Below are positions 46,853-57,925 of a stretch of 64,000 bases of DNA, one piece after another. A program made the translations under genes and the position numbers. Origin of the DNA: Anisus vortex (lineage: Eukaryota > Mollusca > Gastropoda > Planorbidae); NCBI GenBank assembly GCA_949126835.1, contig OX421499.1, positions 9,441,026 through 9,505,025 of the forward strand, in the 5' to 3' direction. The notes below the pieces were generated by a model. It was not told the origin of the DNA, did not search any database, and saw only the letters and a list, made by a program, of their open reading frames with translations. Position 1 is the stretch's first letter. Every line of letters begins with the position of its first letter.

Positions 46853-46975
46853 AAAGAAATCCTGTCAAGCCATATTGAGCCATAGGACCGGTGAAAGCTG
46901 CATGCACCAATTTCCGTGGGCACTGTATACTAGGGGACTGCGTTGCCAGAACAATGCCCTGCCGCATTTACTATG
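46853..46975 (-). mobile_element. SINE-A fragment
   Basis: Minus-strand 3' part only: GAGCCATAGGACCGGTGAAA, CACCAATTTCCGTGGGCACT and ATACTAGGGGACTG blocks. The tRNA-like head is absent. Confidence 0.6.
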
Positions 46976-47088
46976 CTCTTTTACAAATATTATATGATCA
47001 AATGCCGTGGCGTAACTAGAGAAAAAGCGCTTGGGGCGGAGGAATGGGTAAATTTGGCGCCTATCTAAAATGTTCGTTTTCATGTATA

Positions 47089-47647
47089 GAGCGTTCGCAA
47101 TGGGCGTGGCTTAGGTTTTTTAGTGACTTATTTGTGTAAATAGAAGCCACTTGATATACAAAAATGGTGAAGTACTTCTTCATCATGACAAATTCACATC
47201 TGAATATTGGCTAGCCTACGCACAAATCATTAGATAAATCGTCGTAGATCATCTTACTAGTACAAAAGAAAGACTAACATGGTATTTTTTCAACGAATTT
47301 CAACAATTTAAGCCCAATTCATCATCTTAATATCTGGCCGGTAAGTGTTGCATTTGAATGGATTTATTGAAGTGAATTATTGGAGTCATTCGTTACTTTC
47401 ATTGTAGGCCTAATCGTTCAATAGTAATGTAACATTTTTAATGTAAGAATCTTCTTGTGATAGGTCTATTAATCTAATATAGAATTAATAAAATCCATAT
47501 TAATACATTAATCATCATTTTAAACACAAAATATCAATAAAAAAAGCTCGAGCCTATATGAAACTATATTAATACAGCGGCCATTCTACACAATTACACA
47601 AAGTAAACAAAAAACACGTGATTTTTGTCACGTGATTGCAAACGCCC
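47089..47647. mobile_element. TA-flanked MITE (Tc1/mariner-like), copy 2
   Basis: Ends GAGCGTTCGCAAT and, inverted, GGGCGTTTGCAAT, with TA at 47087-47088 and 47648-47649. It is about 210 bp longer than the copy at 38472 owing to extra interior sequence. The right subterminal CACGTGAT pair is conserved. Confidence 0.85.
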
Positions 47648-48229
47648 TATTAGTTAACTTACGTAGTTGGTGAGAAAGCTTAGTGTGTTTATTCATGGTT
47701 TTTCTTTCTTTTAAATTTTAGCCCAATTAACTAATTAACACATTTTGTTACCTAATTTGTAAGCTTCTTACCGTATATAAATGTTTAAAGTGTCATTTTA
47801 GCACCTCTCATAAACTCGGCGCCTGGGGCCTTTCTATTTCGCTCCCTTCCCTGGCTACGCTATTGACAACGTTTTCAGAATCAGGCTCTTTCTATAATTA
47901 AATACTTTACACAGGGGCTCCACAGAGAGTAGGATATTTCGTTTATGCCGTTATATTCATTTAGTAGACTAGATTCTAGCCCTACCAATACTTTCAATGA
48001 AATCCGTAGATATTATATGTTTGCCATTTTTTATTATTTTTTTTTACCGTTGCCTTTTTAATACTGTTTTGCTAGTTTTTTCGTTGCCGTATTTACCGTT
48101 GCCATATTTACAGTGATTCGTATTTAACTACGACTCTTTAAAGCCCACGCATCAGCATCCGACTCACGAAATTGTGTTTAAAATTTGACATGGAATGTTT
48201 TATTTTAATGCACAGATTTTGACTGATAC

Positions 48230-48300
48230 GACTATATTGGCATGAAAACAAAATAGGCCCTACCGACTATATTGGCATGAAAACAAAATGGGCCCTACCG
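48230..48300. repeat. 35-bp direct repeat, two copies
   Basis: GACTATATTGGCATGAAAAC plus AAAAT(A/G)GGCCCTACC occurs twice head to tail. Confidence 0.9.
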
Positions 48301-49238
48301 ACAGCAGGTTGTCACACACACACACACTCATATTTTTTCAATTGTCCTTACAGCTAATGCAGACCAGACATTTTTTGGTCCCCTTTATGTTTAAAGACTT
48401 ATACTTGACATACTATGAAGATGTTAAAATACCTAAACACAAGCCCTGTGTTCTTGGCTTGTAGCTGGTGTTGCTATCTATGTTATCAATCAGATATGGT
48501 GGCTCTATATGAGACATTTTGTTGTATCTGATATCCCAGTTGACATTATAATACATTGCAATGGGTACACGAGAACAAAATATTTGTTTAAGAAGAACAA
48601 AAAAGAGTTGACGAGATGCTGTTTTCAGGGGAAATTCACTGCATAACCTACACGGGGATGGTGTGGCCATCATGATCGATCGAATTTATTGTCGAGTTTT
48701 AATGAAGGCCTATGCCAATTAATTGTACAAAATGTGGTCCAAATGGGATTTTTAAAAATTCATATCTGTACGTTACACATAATTTTTAGATTATAAGGAC
48801 CTACACATTGTCATATAATCATCTATTAATTCTAAGCTTATATAAGCATACTTCTTCTTAAACATTCTATTATTTTTTTATTTTAAAAGGTACATGAAAA
48901 TGTTGGCCTTTATTTTTCTGTGAATATATTTTATGCATAAAATCTTTTTATACATTTTAACGCATGCATTTCGAGAACAAAATCATTAATATTAATTAGG
49001 CCTATATGTAGGCCTATACATTACCTATACGTATATAGTTTATAACATGAATAGAAGTAACTAGTTCTACTTGTTTATGACAAATGAATAAATATAATCA
49101 GACTTGTATACTCTTAGGCCACTGAGTTACTGTGTGTGTGTTTATGTGTGTGTGCCGAGTGGGCTGCGATCATAGTTGACCTAGGGCTAAGTTAGCAAAA
49201 TAACACTGGCAATTCAATGAGAAAGTGAAAGAGCGAGC

Positions 49239-49240
49239 CG

Positions 49241-49313
<73 letters not shown>
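49239..49313. repeat. (GA)n microsatellite
   Basis: About 37 uninterrupted GA units. The Arg/Glu-repeat frame over it is not a gene. Confidence 0.97.
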
Positions 49314-49317
<4 letters not shown>

Positions 49318-51379
49318 ATAGGAGGCATCTGTAAATTGCTACATCAGCATTATGCTAGAATGTCACCCCTGAACCCGCCCCTCCCTTGGGCAGTAGGCCC
49401 ACCGCTATTCCCCCCTTTTCCAAACAGACCAGAAGGAGAAACTAGGCCAGTGGACAACTCCCATTCGAACGAATTCGAGAGGGGCTAAGCAATGGTGAGG
49501 CGAGAGGCCGGTGGTCAACATGTTTATGACTCTCAGCTGCTGTATGTGTGTCTGTGTTTGTGTGTCGGCGTGAGCTTTAAGTTACAGAAGGTCATTGTAG
49601 GTTGGTCAAAACACTAACTGTGACCTATAATTGGTGCAACTTCGATATTTGAGCTTTTTTGCACAAAACCAGACTAGTGCACTATGTTTCACTATGGGCT
49701 ATGGACTATAATATGATTATCTTATGTAGGCCTATATTTCCCTATTGTAAATGCCTTCGGCCCTAAGTAATTCTATCAACTACCCTAAGTTAGGGTTTTA
49801 ATAGTTGATAGACCAATAGTGGGCCTACTAAGCTAATTATATTATGATAAGAAAAAAAGTAAGAAAACCATGGAAGAAAATAGTATGAATGAAAATGGTG
49901 CTTTAGTGAGGCTTGAAATGGAACAGAACCGGTCAACTAAGCCACCAAGTACTGTCACGTACTGAAATGGTAGGCCTACCATATATTTATATTTCCTAGA
50001 CATAACTGGAAAAAGCAGGTGGAGCCCAGTAACACGCCGACCTGCACGCCCCTCCCCAATCTGCTTCTCTCTGAGTTAGGGTTTGGATAAACATCATGGA
50101 CCGACATAATATTTGTAAAAAGTCTAGAAGCTTCTGAGAACATAGATCAGGGGTGCGCAAAGGTCAGAGCAGCATTCATCTCAATTATTGTAAATTCAAT
50201 TATTGTAAAATGCGGCACCTATTTAAATGTTAACATCCCTTTTTTTAAATCATAATAATTAAGATTTCAAGAATGGGTTTTAATTAGTTCTTTTAAATTG
50301 TCTACTTACGAGAGCACTTAAAGCCACTTTATGACTTGTGTAGAATAAGTAACCATATGAATTTAAAAAACCTAAGCCCTATACATGTGTATTAGTGTAT
50401 TTAATACGTGTGACCTTTGGAGGATAGAGCTAAAAAGGGAAGAGAATTATGGGTTTCTTTACACTGCAAGAAATATAACTGTTGGCTACTTTAATACTTT
50501 AAAGTTAATTTAAACTTTAAAAGTTGTAGGTATTTTCTTATAAGATGAGCCCTGATACAGTTGGGCAACATTGACATATTGTTTCATTTATATAAAAATA
50601 ATTACACCATATTACTGTACACAGTATAATCCACCATTCAAGACCGCCTTTAGAAACCCAATTACTGTACAAGCCACCATTCAATACAGACTTTAGAAAA
50701 CCCTAATACTGTGCACAGTTCAAGCCACTAGCCACCAATCAAGACATATTCGTAAGCCTTTAGAAACCCTAATATTTGTATTGTAGGTACAAGCCACCAT
50801 TCATGATTGAAACCCAAGGACTTCACTATGACACTAATTGAGTCGTTAACAAGAACCAAAAAACAAATTCCGTTAAGACTAAGAACGTTGATCTAAAGTA
50901 TTCTAAAGCAAGTTTAAAAAAAAAAAAACATGCTTAGAGCCTGGGCGAATAGATTAGCCTACACTTGTTAATTGACCGTTTCCATGCCAACGGTTGTGTT
51001 AGATGTTTTTTTTTACTGGTTGGAATTCCGGTGTCGACAAAAATAGTGCGTGGAAATAGATGATTAATGGCAGCACTTATTATCTGTGTGATCGGACGGT
51101 GTGTTGGCAGCCCTGATCCACCTTGTCCGGCAAGACCGCTTTCTCTGTCTTCTAAACAGGCCGGTGTTCTTTAAAAAATATGTGTCTGCGTTAGCTAAAA
51201 AAAACAACTCTGTCGAAGTCACGTTCTCCGGTGTTAATACAGATAATCGCTTAAAATATAGTAGTAAGTAGACATTGCAAAATCGCTAATTGTTTAAAAA
51301 CTAAAATAAATTATGTTGAAAGGTGTGATTGGTGAGATGTTATTTATAGACTGTTCATCGTGAGAATTCGGAAAAACCC

Positions 51380-51720
51380 GGATGATTGGACGGATATGTA
51401 AGATTTGATGATTGGGTGGATTGGTAAGATTTGATGAGTGTGTGAATTTGTAAGCTCTGATGATTGTGTGGATATATGACAGTTGATGATAGTGTATATT
51501 TGTGAGATTAGCTGTTTGTGGGAATTTAAAAAAAAGATTATTGTGTGGGTTTGAGAAATCTGATGATTGTCTGTGTATTGCAAAATTGGATGATTGTGTG
51601 TGTGTGTTAGATTAGATGATTGTGTGTGTTAGATTTGTTGATGTGTGTGTTTGTTAGATTTGATGATTGTGTGTGATAGATTTGTTGATGTGTGTGTTTG
51701 CTAGATTTGATTTTCCGATT
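51380..51720. repeat. Degenerate TGATTGTGTG repeat
   Basis: Loose tandem array of units like GATTTGATGATTGTGTGTGT, strongest at 51590-51715. Confidence 0.8.
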
Positions 51721-52602
51721 TCTGTGCTGTGATGGTTGTTTGAATTTGTAATGACTATGCACATTTATAAAAAAAAACTAACAACTAAAAGTAATTGTGC
51801 GGATTAGTAAATCCCCGCTGGTTATGAACCTATGTGGCCTTAACATGGCTGCTGTTGAAAGTGGTGAAATTTGTATGGAATGGCATTTATTATTTTAAGT
51901 ATAAAACCAGTATTATTGTTTTATAATGTCTAGGTGGCTGACTATTCGAATACTGTCAAAGACTATTGGGTTACATTTATAAAGTTAGGATTGAGTGTTG
52001 TAACAAACTAACCCATAAAAACACAGTTTTTATTATACTCCCTTTCTTTGTAAACTAAGTTTAGGTTTAATTTATATTTTGATAGATTAAAATAAATATA
52101 GATCTAAGTGATATCATACCTTATGAATTTCCACACTAAAATTTTGCACATCCTTTTCTTTTTTCTAGCTTTGGCCCGCAAAAACCATAAAAAGATAACT
52201 CGCTTTGTTTCGGCAATATTGTGTCGTTTTCATTCCATTTATTTCGTAAAAACGAATATATACGAAAAGTTTATTTACTCCCGTCTCTTCTGGTAGAGGC
52301 AGCCATGTTTTTTTTTCGATTCGCAAATTGTTCGAAGGTATTAGTGACTATTCTAAAGGCTATGATGCTGAAAATTTGATTGAATGTATTGTTAGTCTGG
52401 ACAAGTCTGCTACCTAAGTTTTAGCTCGATTGGACGCCGAGAAGTGGTCGAAAAATCGATGCAAAGTTTTTCAAGCAAGCAACCAACCAACCAAGCAGAC
52501 AGTACGAGTTAAAAGAAAGGGAGTAAACAAAAAATACGAGCAGTTGAAGAAGGGGATAATTAGGAATGAACAAAAAATGTAAAATGATAATTCAAGATTT
52601 AC

Positions 52603-52659
52603 CTTGGATCCTATTTGGTTTCCACACTGGCCGGCTTGGACATGTACTATTTCCCTCAT
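52603..52659 (-). CDS. TUBB: Beta-tubulin first exon, assigned to tubulin A
   Basis: Encodes [19 protein letters not shown], the beta-tubulin N-terminus, ending AAG|GTAAATC in phase 0, the same exon length (57 nt) as exon 1 of tubulin B. MREI is the tetrapeptide used for co-translational autoregulation of tubulin mRNA. The next tubulin exon on this strand is the phase-0 exon at 18311, so I assign it to tubulin A; a stranded first exon of a lost copy is the alternative. A TATAAA on the minus strand at 52779-52784 could be its promoter element (weak). Confidence 0.85.
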
Positions 52660-53713
52660 TGTGTTATAGGATGTTTTGGTTATATAATCCTATGATGTTA
52701 TTAAACAGGTTTTGTCGCTGTTTAATTGTAAGTCCTATGTCCTATCCTCAGCTTGGAACGCACGCTCTTGATTGAAACTTTATAAGAAAGTTTGGGTGCT
52801 ACACATTAATTAACAGCAGCACGATTTAATATAGACATGTGTTTCTCTTGTCTGCCATGAACGTGTTGTGTATGTACCAATTGTTTCTTTTTATCCTTGA
52901 ACTTTTTCATTTCATAAATAAATTAAGCTTCACGTTATTGTGATTGTTTACATTTGTTTCCAAAGCGGAACATCGCTCAGAAGGCAGAACTCGCCGTCTG
53001 CTACTTTATGAACTTTGGCCCTTCGACCTCACCCCCAAGGATTTGTTGTTACGAGCACTGGTCGAGGGTAGTTGTAAACGATCTGTGTGTGCACGTGTGT
53101 GTTCATATCATTAAAGTTTATTTAATTAAAGACTTACAGCTACAGCGAGTCATTTAAAAACACTGATCAAAATGCATAACTAGACTCAGACCAAGGTTTA
53201 GCGTAGGACGCATTAATATTCTTATAGAAGGAGCGTGTGTAAGTGTGTAACATACTAACATACTATAAGTCAAACGAGAGTTTAAGGTGACATCACGAAA
53301 CAGGGACATCTCCCATGACCCCAACCTTTCCACACCGTGTTGCTAACTCAAAAGCATCAATAAATAATATTGAGCCCGTAAAGTTGGCAACTAGATCGAA
53401 AAAGTAATAAGCTTACATTATTATTTTGTGTTTGTCTGTTAGATTGAATTATGAATGACAACAGATTGGGGTTACGGCAACGAAACGGAATTCGAAGAAT
53501 GTGCAGCAGTTAAATCTACAACACTATGAGTGCCTCACCACGTGGCTTAGATAGAAAAAAAAAACACAACAAAATTACTCTACCGTTAGTACCATCTCTC
53601 ATCGCACAATTGGTATTAATATGTCTTCACTAGTTTTCATACAATGAAGGCATAAAATGTTTCAGTGAATTAAATAGATATTATGGTAAGTAGAAAAATT
53701 AGACTTCACTTGC

Positions 53714-53827
53714 TGATTTATAGTGCTGTAGGGGAGTAGAGTGTACCCGTTTCATCCATCGCAAGGCCAATGATTTATAGTGCTGTAGGGGAGTAGAGTC
53801 TACCCGTTTCATCCATCGCAAGGCCAA
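53714..53827. repeat. 57-bp direct repeat, two copies
   Basis: Two near-identical units starting TGATTTATAGTGCTGTAGGG. A SINE-A-like scrap (CAGGTAGCATCAGAGCTGGG) follows near 53860. Confidence 0.9.
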
Positions 53828-54030
53828 TGAGGGAAAGGAGACTAGCGCAATGTAGTTTCAGGTAGCATCAGAGCTGGGTTTTATCGTCGATACTAAAGGC
53901 CTACTCTTGGTACCTCGCCACGGAATGTGAACCACACACTCTGGTTGGAAATCAAACGCTCTACCACTTTCCCTTAGGTAGGCCTACAATAAACGTCTAG
54001 CCGCTAGACCATATATGTTGCTTAGAGAAA

Positions 54031-54532
54031 GAGATATAAAGACATTACTTTCGGTTTAACGATGTTGGCCTACACGAGATATAAAGACATTACTTTCGGT
54101 TTAACGATGTTGGCCTACACGAGATATAAAGACATTACTTTCGGTTTAACGATGTTGGCCTACACGAGATATAAAGACATTACTTTCGGTTTAACGATGT
54201 TGGCCTACACGAGATATAAAGACATTACTTTCGGTTTAACGATGTTGGCCTACACGAGATATAAAGACATTACTTTCGGTTTAACGATGTTGGCCTACAC
54301 GAGATATAAAGACATTACTTTCGGTTTAACGATGTTGGCCTACACGAGATATAAAGACATTACTTTCGGTTTAACGATGTTGGCCTACACGAGATATAAA
54401 GACATTACTTTCGGTTTAACGATGTTGGCCTACACGAGATATAAAGACATTACTTTCGGTTTAACGATGTTGGCCTACACGAGATATAAAGACATTACTT
54501 TCGGTTTAACGATGTTGGCCTACACGAGATAT
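54031..54532. repeat. 45-bp minisatellite, 11 copies
   Basis: Identical 45-bp units starting GAGATATAAAGACATTACTT. The length is a multiple of three, so one frame stays open through the array (15-residue repeat), but the array has no other coding signs. Confidence 0.97.
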
Positions 54533-54621
54533 AGCGTGATGAATGAATGCTTACTGTTTCGTTGACCTTTGGTTTTACAATGTAAATTCGAAAATTTTCG
54601 ATTCCTTTTAGAAAGGCATTA

Positions 54622-54895
54622 TAGGACACGTTGGCCGATCGGCAGCGCGTTCGACTGGCGATCCGAAGGCTCTAGGTTCGAATCCTGGTGCAGGCTATGA
54701 TTTCTTTCCCGGGACTTGAGTGTGTCTCTAAGTCTACCCAGCTCTGATGGGTACCTGACATTAGTTGGGGTAAAGTTAAGGCGACTGGGCATTGTGCTGG
54801 CCAAACATCTCCTAGTATGCCATGGCCACAGAAACTGGTGAACGCTGCTTCACCAGCCATAGGGCTGAGGTTTGGTCCGAAGGTTACTTTACTTT
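54622..54895 (+). mobile_element. Full-length SINE-A copy (reference copy)
   Basis: Sense-strand SINE: tRNA-like head with A-box region GGCCGATCGGCAGCG and perfect B box GGTTCGAATCC (54675-54685), body, then TTACTTTACTTTA tail. Its 14-bp target duplication TTAGAAAGGCATTA lies at 54608-54621 and, beyond an inserted LINE, at 56054-56067. The tail resumes at 56038-56053. Confidence 0.9.
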
Positions 54896-56040
54896 ATATA
54901 CATATATGGCATACTTCCATCCTCAAGGGACGATGTCGCAGTCTCCTTTCTCTCTGCCTCTCGCCTTTCTCCTGGCTCGTTTCTCTTCGCTTCTTTCTGT
55001 GAGGGTGGCTTCTGCAGCTTGAGTGCCCTCGCGCACCTTGGACCGCCAGGAGGTGCGTTCCTGAGCATGGCTCTCCCACGTGTTGGGCTCAATGCGTGCC
55101 AGTAAAAAGTCTTTCTTGCAGACGTCTTTGAACCGCAGACAAGGGCGACCCCTCTTTCTTGTACCGGCTGCCAGCTCTCCATACAGTAGGGCTCTTGGGA
55201 TGCGCTCCGCACCCATCCTGTGCACATGGCCTATCCATCGCAGGCGCCTCTCACTCAGGATTGAGTTTATGCTCAGCATTTGGCTTCTCCTGAGCACCTC
55301 CACAATTGTGACTCTTTCCTGCCATTTGATGTGGAGTATCCTGCGCAGGCATCGCAGGTGAAAGCTATTGAGCTGCTTAATTTGCTTAGCGTATGTAGCC
55401 CAGGTCTCGCTTCCATAGAGAAGTGTGCTTAGCACACAGGCCTGGTAGACGGAGATTTTTGTCCTATCAGTGAGTTGAGCATATCCCATACTCTTTGGTT
55501 GAGCCTTGCCATTAAAGATACTGCCTTGCCGATTCTGGTTTGTATTTCTTTTTCCAGGGACAGTGAGCTTGAAATGTTGCTGCCAAGGTATTTGTAGTCC
55601 TCGACAACATCCAGAGTGTTTCCCTCAATTGAGATTGCTGGGAGGCATTCTGTACCTTGCCTCATAATATTGGTCTTTTTTAGGCTAATTGTTAGGCCGA
55701 ATTCTTTGCACGCCTCCGAGAATCTACTGACCAGTTGCTGGAGTCCTTCCTCTGTATGTGAAACTAGAGCTGCATCATCAGCGAATAGCAATTCTCTGAT
55801 TAATACGGTTTCCACTTTGCTCTTTGCACGGAGTCGGGCTATGTTATAGAGATTTCCATCTGCCCTAGTATGGATGTTCACGCCCTCGGAGCAGTTCTCA
55901 AAAGCATATCGGAGGAGTACTGAGAAGAAGATACCAAAGAGTGTTGGTGCCAGGACGCAGCCCTGTTTAACCCCGCTACACATTGGGAATGGTTCTGATG
56001 TGGCACCGTCGAAGAGAACTGTGCTGTGCATGTTGTTACT
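54896..56040 (-). mobile_element. 5'-truncated non-LTR retrotransposon (LINE) inside the SINE-A tail
   Basis: Minus strand. From 56031 the frame reads part of a reverse transcriptase: SGVKQGCVLAPTLFGIFF, the catalytic FADD box in LLFADDAALVSH, and FGLTISLKKTNIM. A second frame (stop near 54923) continues with LYGSETW, RCLRRILHIKWQERVT, RRLRWIGHVHRMG and GRPCLRFKDVCK. The two frames meet near 55480-55490 with a frameshift, so the copy is dead. TTACTTTACTTTA occurs on both sides, consistent with insertion into the SINE tail. I do not assign a clade. Confidence 0.85.
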
Positions 56041-56700
56041 TTACTTTACTTACTTAGAAAGGCATTACTAGTTATGTAGCCTATATTCGCTTTATATAGT
56101 TCGATATTCTGTAGACATAGATAAATAATATGTATTGTGCTTGCAATATGTATAATAATATGATGATTGTCGTCATTTGTCTATCGATCTATACGTGATA
56201 TCACATAAATATCTGAGGTCAACTGTTTCGATGCTTAGGCAACACAGATTCATATGATATAATCTTTAGATGACTTACAAAAATATGGAAACTAACTATT
56301 GGATTAGGCCTATACATCAAGGAAAGTGAAAGGTCTAAGTAAGACAAATCGTTTATCAACTATAAAGCTATATCAAAATCTGATACTTTGATAAATGAAA
56401 ATCGTAAAAAAAAAAAGAGGAAATCGCTCACTTATAACCTACTTATAACTTCTCAAGAACTAGCTGAGCTTATGACCTAATGAGTAACCTATTGGTGTAG
56501 GGCAAAGGTCAATTGGCATAAGCTGCGAAACAGAAACAAGATTCAAATAATTCTGCATTTAAAAACCATCTCACGGATATGTGTCAAGGCCTCTGGGTTT
56601 AACTGGGTTTAACATTGACTTGTCTAGTCCAAGTTTACTGTGACTTTATGGCGCTACCATGTACAAGTTGATACATAATGGACTAAGGTGTAGCCACGAG

Positions 56701-57218
56701 CAGTGACGTATTTAGTCATGTTTCACATGTTCCATTGAAACACGGTCCCTTAGAAATTTTTTTTAAAATTATTTTCTTTTGGCAATTAGTATACTGCTGT
56801 AGAAGCGCACAATGAACGACGTAATTATCACTGATGTTGCATTTTGGTAAGATAAACCAAGTGAACGTTTCATAGACCATGGGTCGGCAACCCTTTCATA
56901 GTAGTGTGTCAAAGAAGTATTTCTAATTCATTCAGCGTGCCAACAGCCTAAAAGTCATCGTGCTGTAGCACTCAATTTCTTATAAAGAGACTTGAATTGT
57001 CTTTTTGTGGGTCTTCCGCGTGCCATTGAAAATCGGTCTGCGTGCCGATCCCTGTCATAGACAATTGGGTTGTTAATGACAGAGTCAGACAGAGCAATTC
57101 AGCATAAAAAACACTGTACACAAACTAAATCAGCAATGTCGGAAGGCAGGACGAGGCCATGAAGGGCCCCCACATAAATTTGGGAACAGGGCCCACCACA
57201 ACCCTAAATACGGCCCTG
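56701..57218. mobile_element. hAT-type non-autonomous element with nested MITE
   Basis: Ends CAGTGACGTATTTAG and, inverted, CAGGGCCGTATTTAG; perfect 8-bp target duplication GCCACGAG (56693-56700, 57219-57226). Another MITE with its own duplication sits inside. A truncated relative lies at 44920. Confidence 0.9.
56878..57054. mobile_element. hAT-type MITE nested in another hAT element
   Basis: 177 bp, ends CATGGGTCGGCAACCC and, inverted, CAGGGATCGGCACGC; perfect 8-bp target duplication TCATAGAC (56870-56877, 57055-57062). It is the best-preserved member of the family seen at 35.2, 37.3 and 41.5 kb. Confidence 0.92.
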
Positions 57219-57789
57219 GCCACGAGACTGGGGCGGAAGCAGGTGACCCCCTCCCCCAGTTTTTCGTCGTTGTCAGAAACTGAGGATGGTTAAATATCGT
57301 GATTTATTTTTGTAGAAAATATACCCGTATTGTACCCCCCCCCCCACTATTTTCCAATTTACAAATGTGCCTTCTTCCACCCCACCCCCAATCCATTTTA
57401 TAGGACCTACCATTTTCCCTCCCCTAAATTCTAGCACCGTTATGCATTTTTGGTGCACACACACAGAACAGAGCAGTTTTCTTTAATTCGAATTAGTTTC
57501 TTGCTTCGACAACGCTAAGAGGAAATCCAAATAGTACGTACTGAGGGAAGGAGGGGTAGGCTATATATCGGAGTTTTTGCGTATATATGTGTATGGGGGA
57601 GGTGGTACTGCATTTATTGTATGCACACGCACATTTTAATATTGGCCAATACATATAAACTCAACAAAATCACATCCATCAGGCCAGGAAATGAACCACA
57701 ATAATTTTTATTCACACGTTTGAAACTTGTTGAAACAAACGGCGTTTGATACCGATTTATTCAAGACTGATGTACGATTATTGGTTTTA

Positions 57790-57925
57790 ATAATAATTGT
57801 TATTAATATAGCCCTAGAAAATTATTACGTCCAATAGGACCAAAACTCCTGAAGGGCGACAGGGATAGAACCCGCGACGTGTCAGTTGACAGTCCGGTAA
57901 ACTAACCGCAGGATCATCGGGCCTC
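57790..57925 (-). mobile_element. SINE-B copy with tRNA-like head
   Basis: Minus strand: GGCCCGATGATCCTGCGGTT (A-box region), then CGCGGGTTCTATCCC (B box), CAGGAGTTTTGGTCCTATTG and GACGTAATAATTTTCTAGG. The 3' part seen in other copies is missing. Confidence 0.65.

Larger units (their letters stand above)
18312..52602 (-). other. Inferred 34-kb first intron of beta-tubulin A
   Basis: Donor AAG|GTAAATC follows exon 1 (52603) and acceptor TTCAG|TTCTGG precedes exon 2 (18311); both are phase 0. No other tubulin exon is visible between. The interval is filled by the elements listed separately. I see no host gene in 18312-21100, 29290-33460, 39700-41500 or 41900-43600, only AT-rich DNA with homopolymer and CT tracts. 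Confidence 0.75.

Noticed and set aside
49225..49488. Arg/Glu repeat frame
   Set aside because: (GA)n microsatellite.
50152..50180. hAT-like end CAGGGGTGCGCAAAGG
   Set aside because: No partner end or target duplication was found, so no element can be delimited.
54062..54565. Open frame of 15-residue repeats (MLAYTRYKDITFGLT)
   Set aside because: Translation of the 45-bp array; no splice or homology support.
54631..54700. tRNA gene candidate (A and B boxes)
   Set aside because: It is the head of a SINE repeated elsewhere; it does not fold into a normal cloverleaf and continues into the SINE body.
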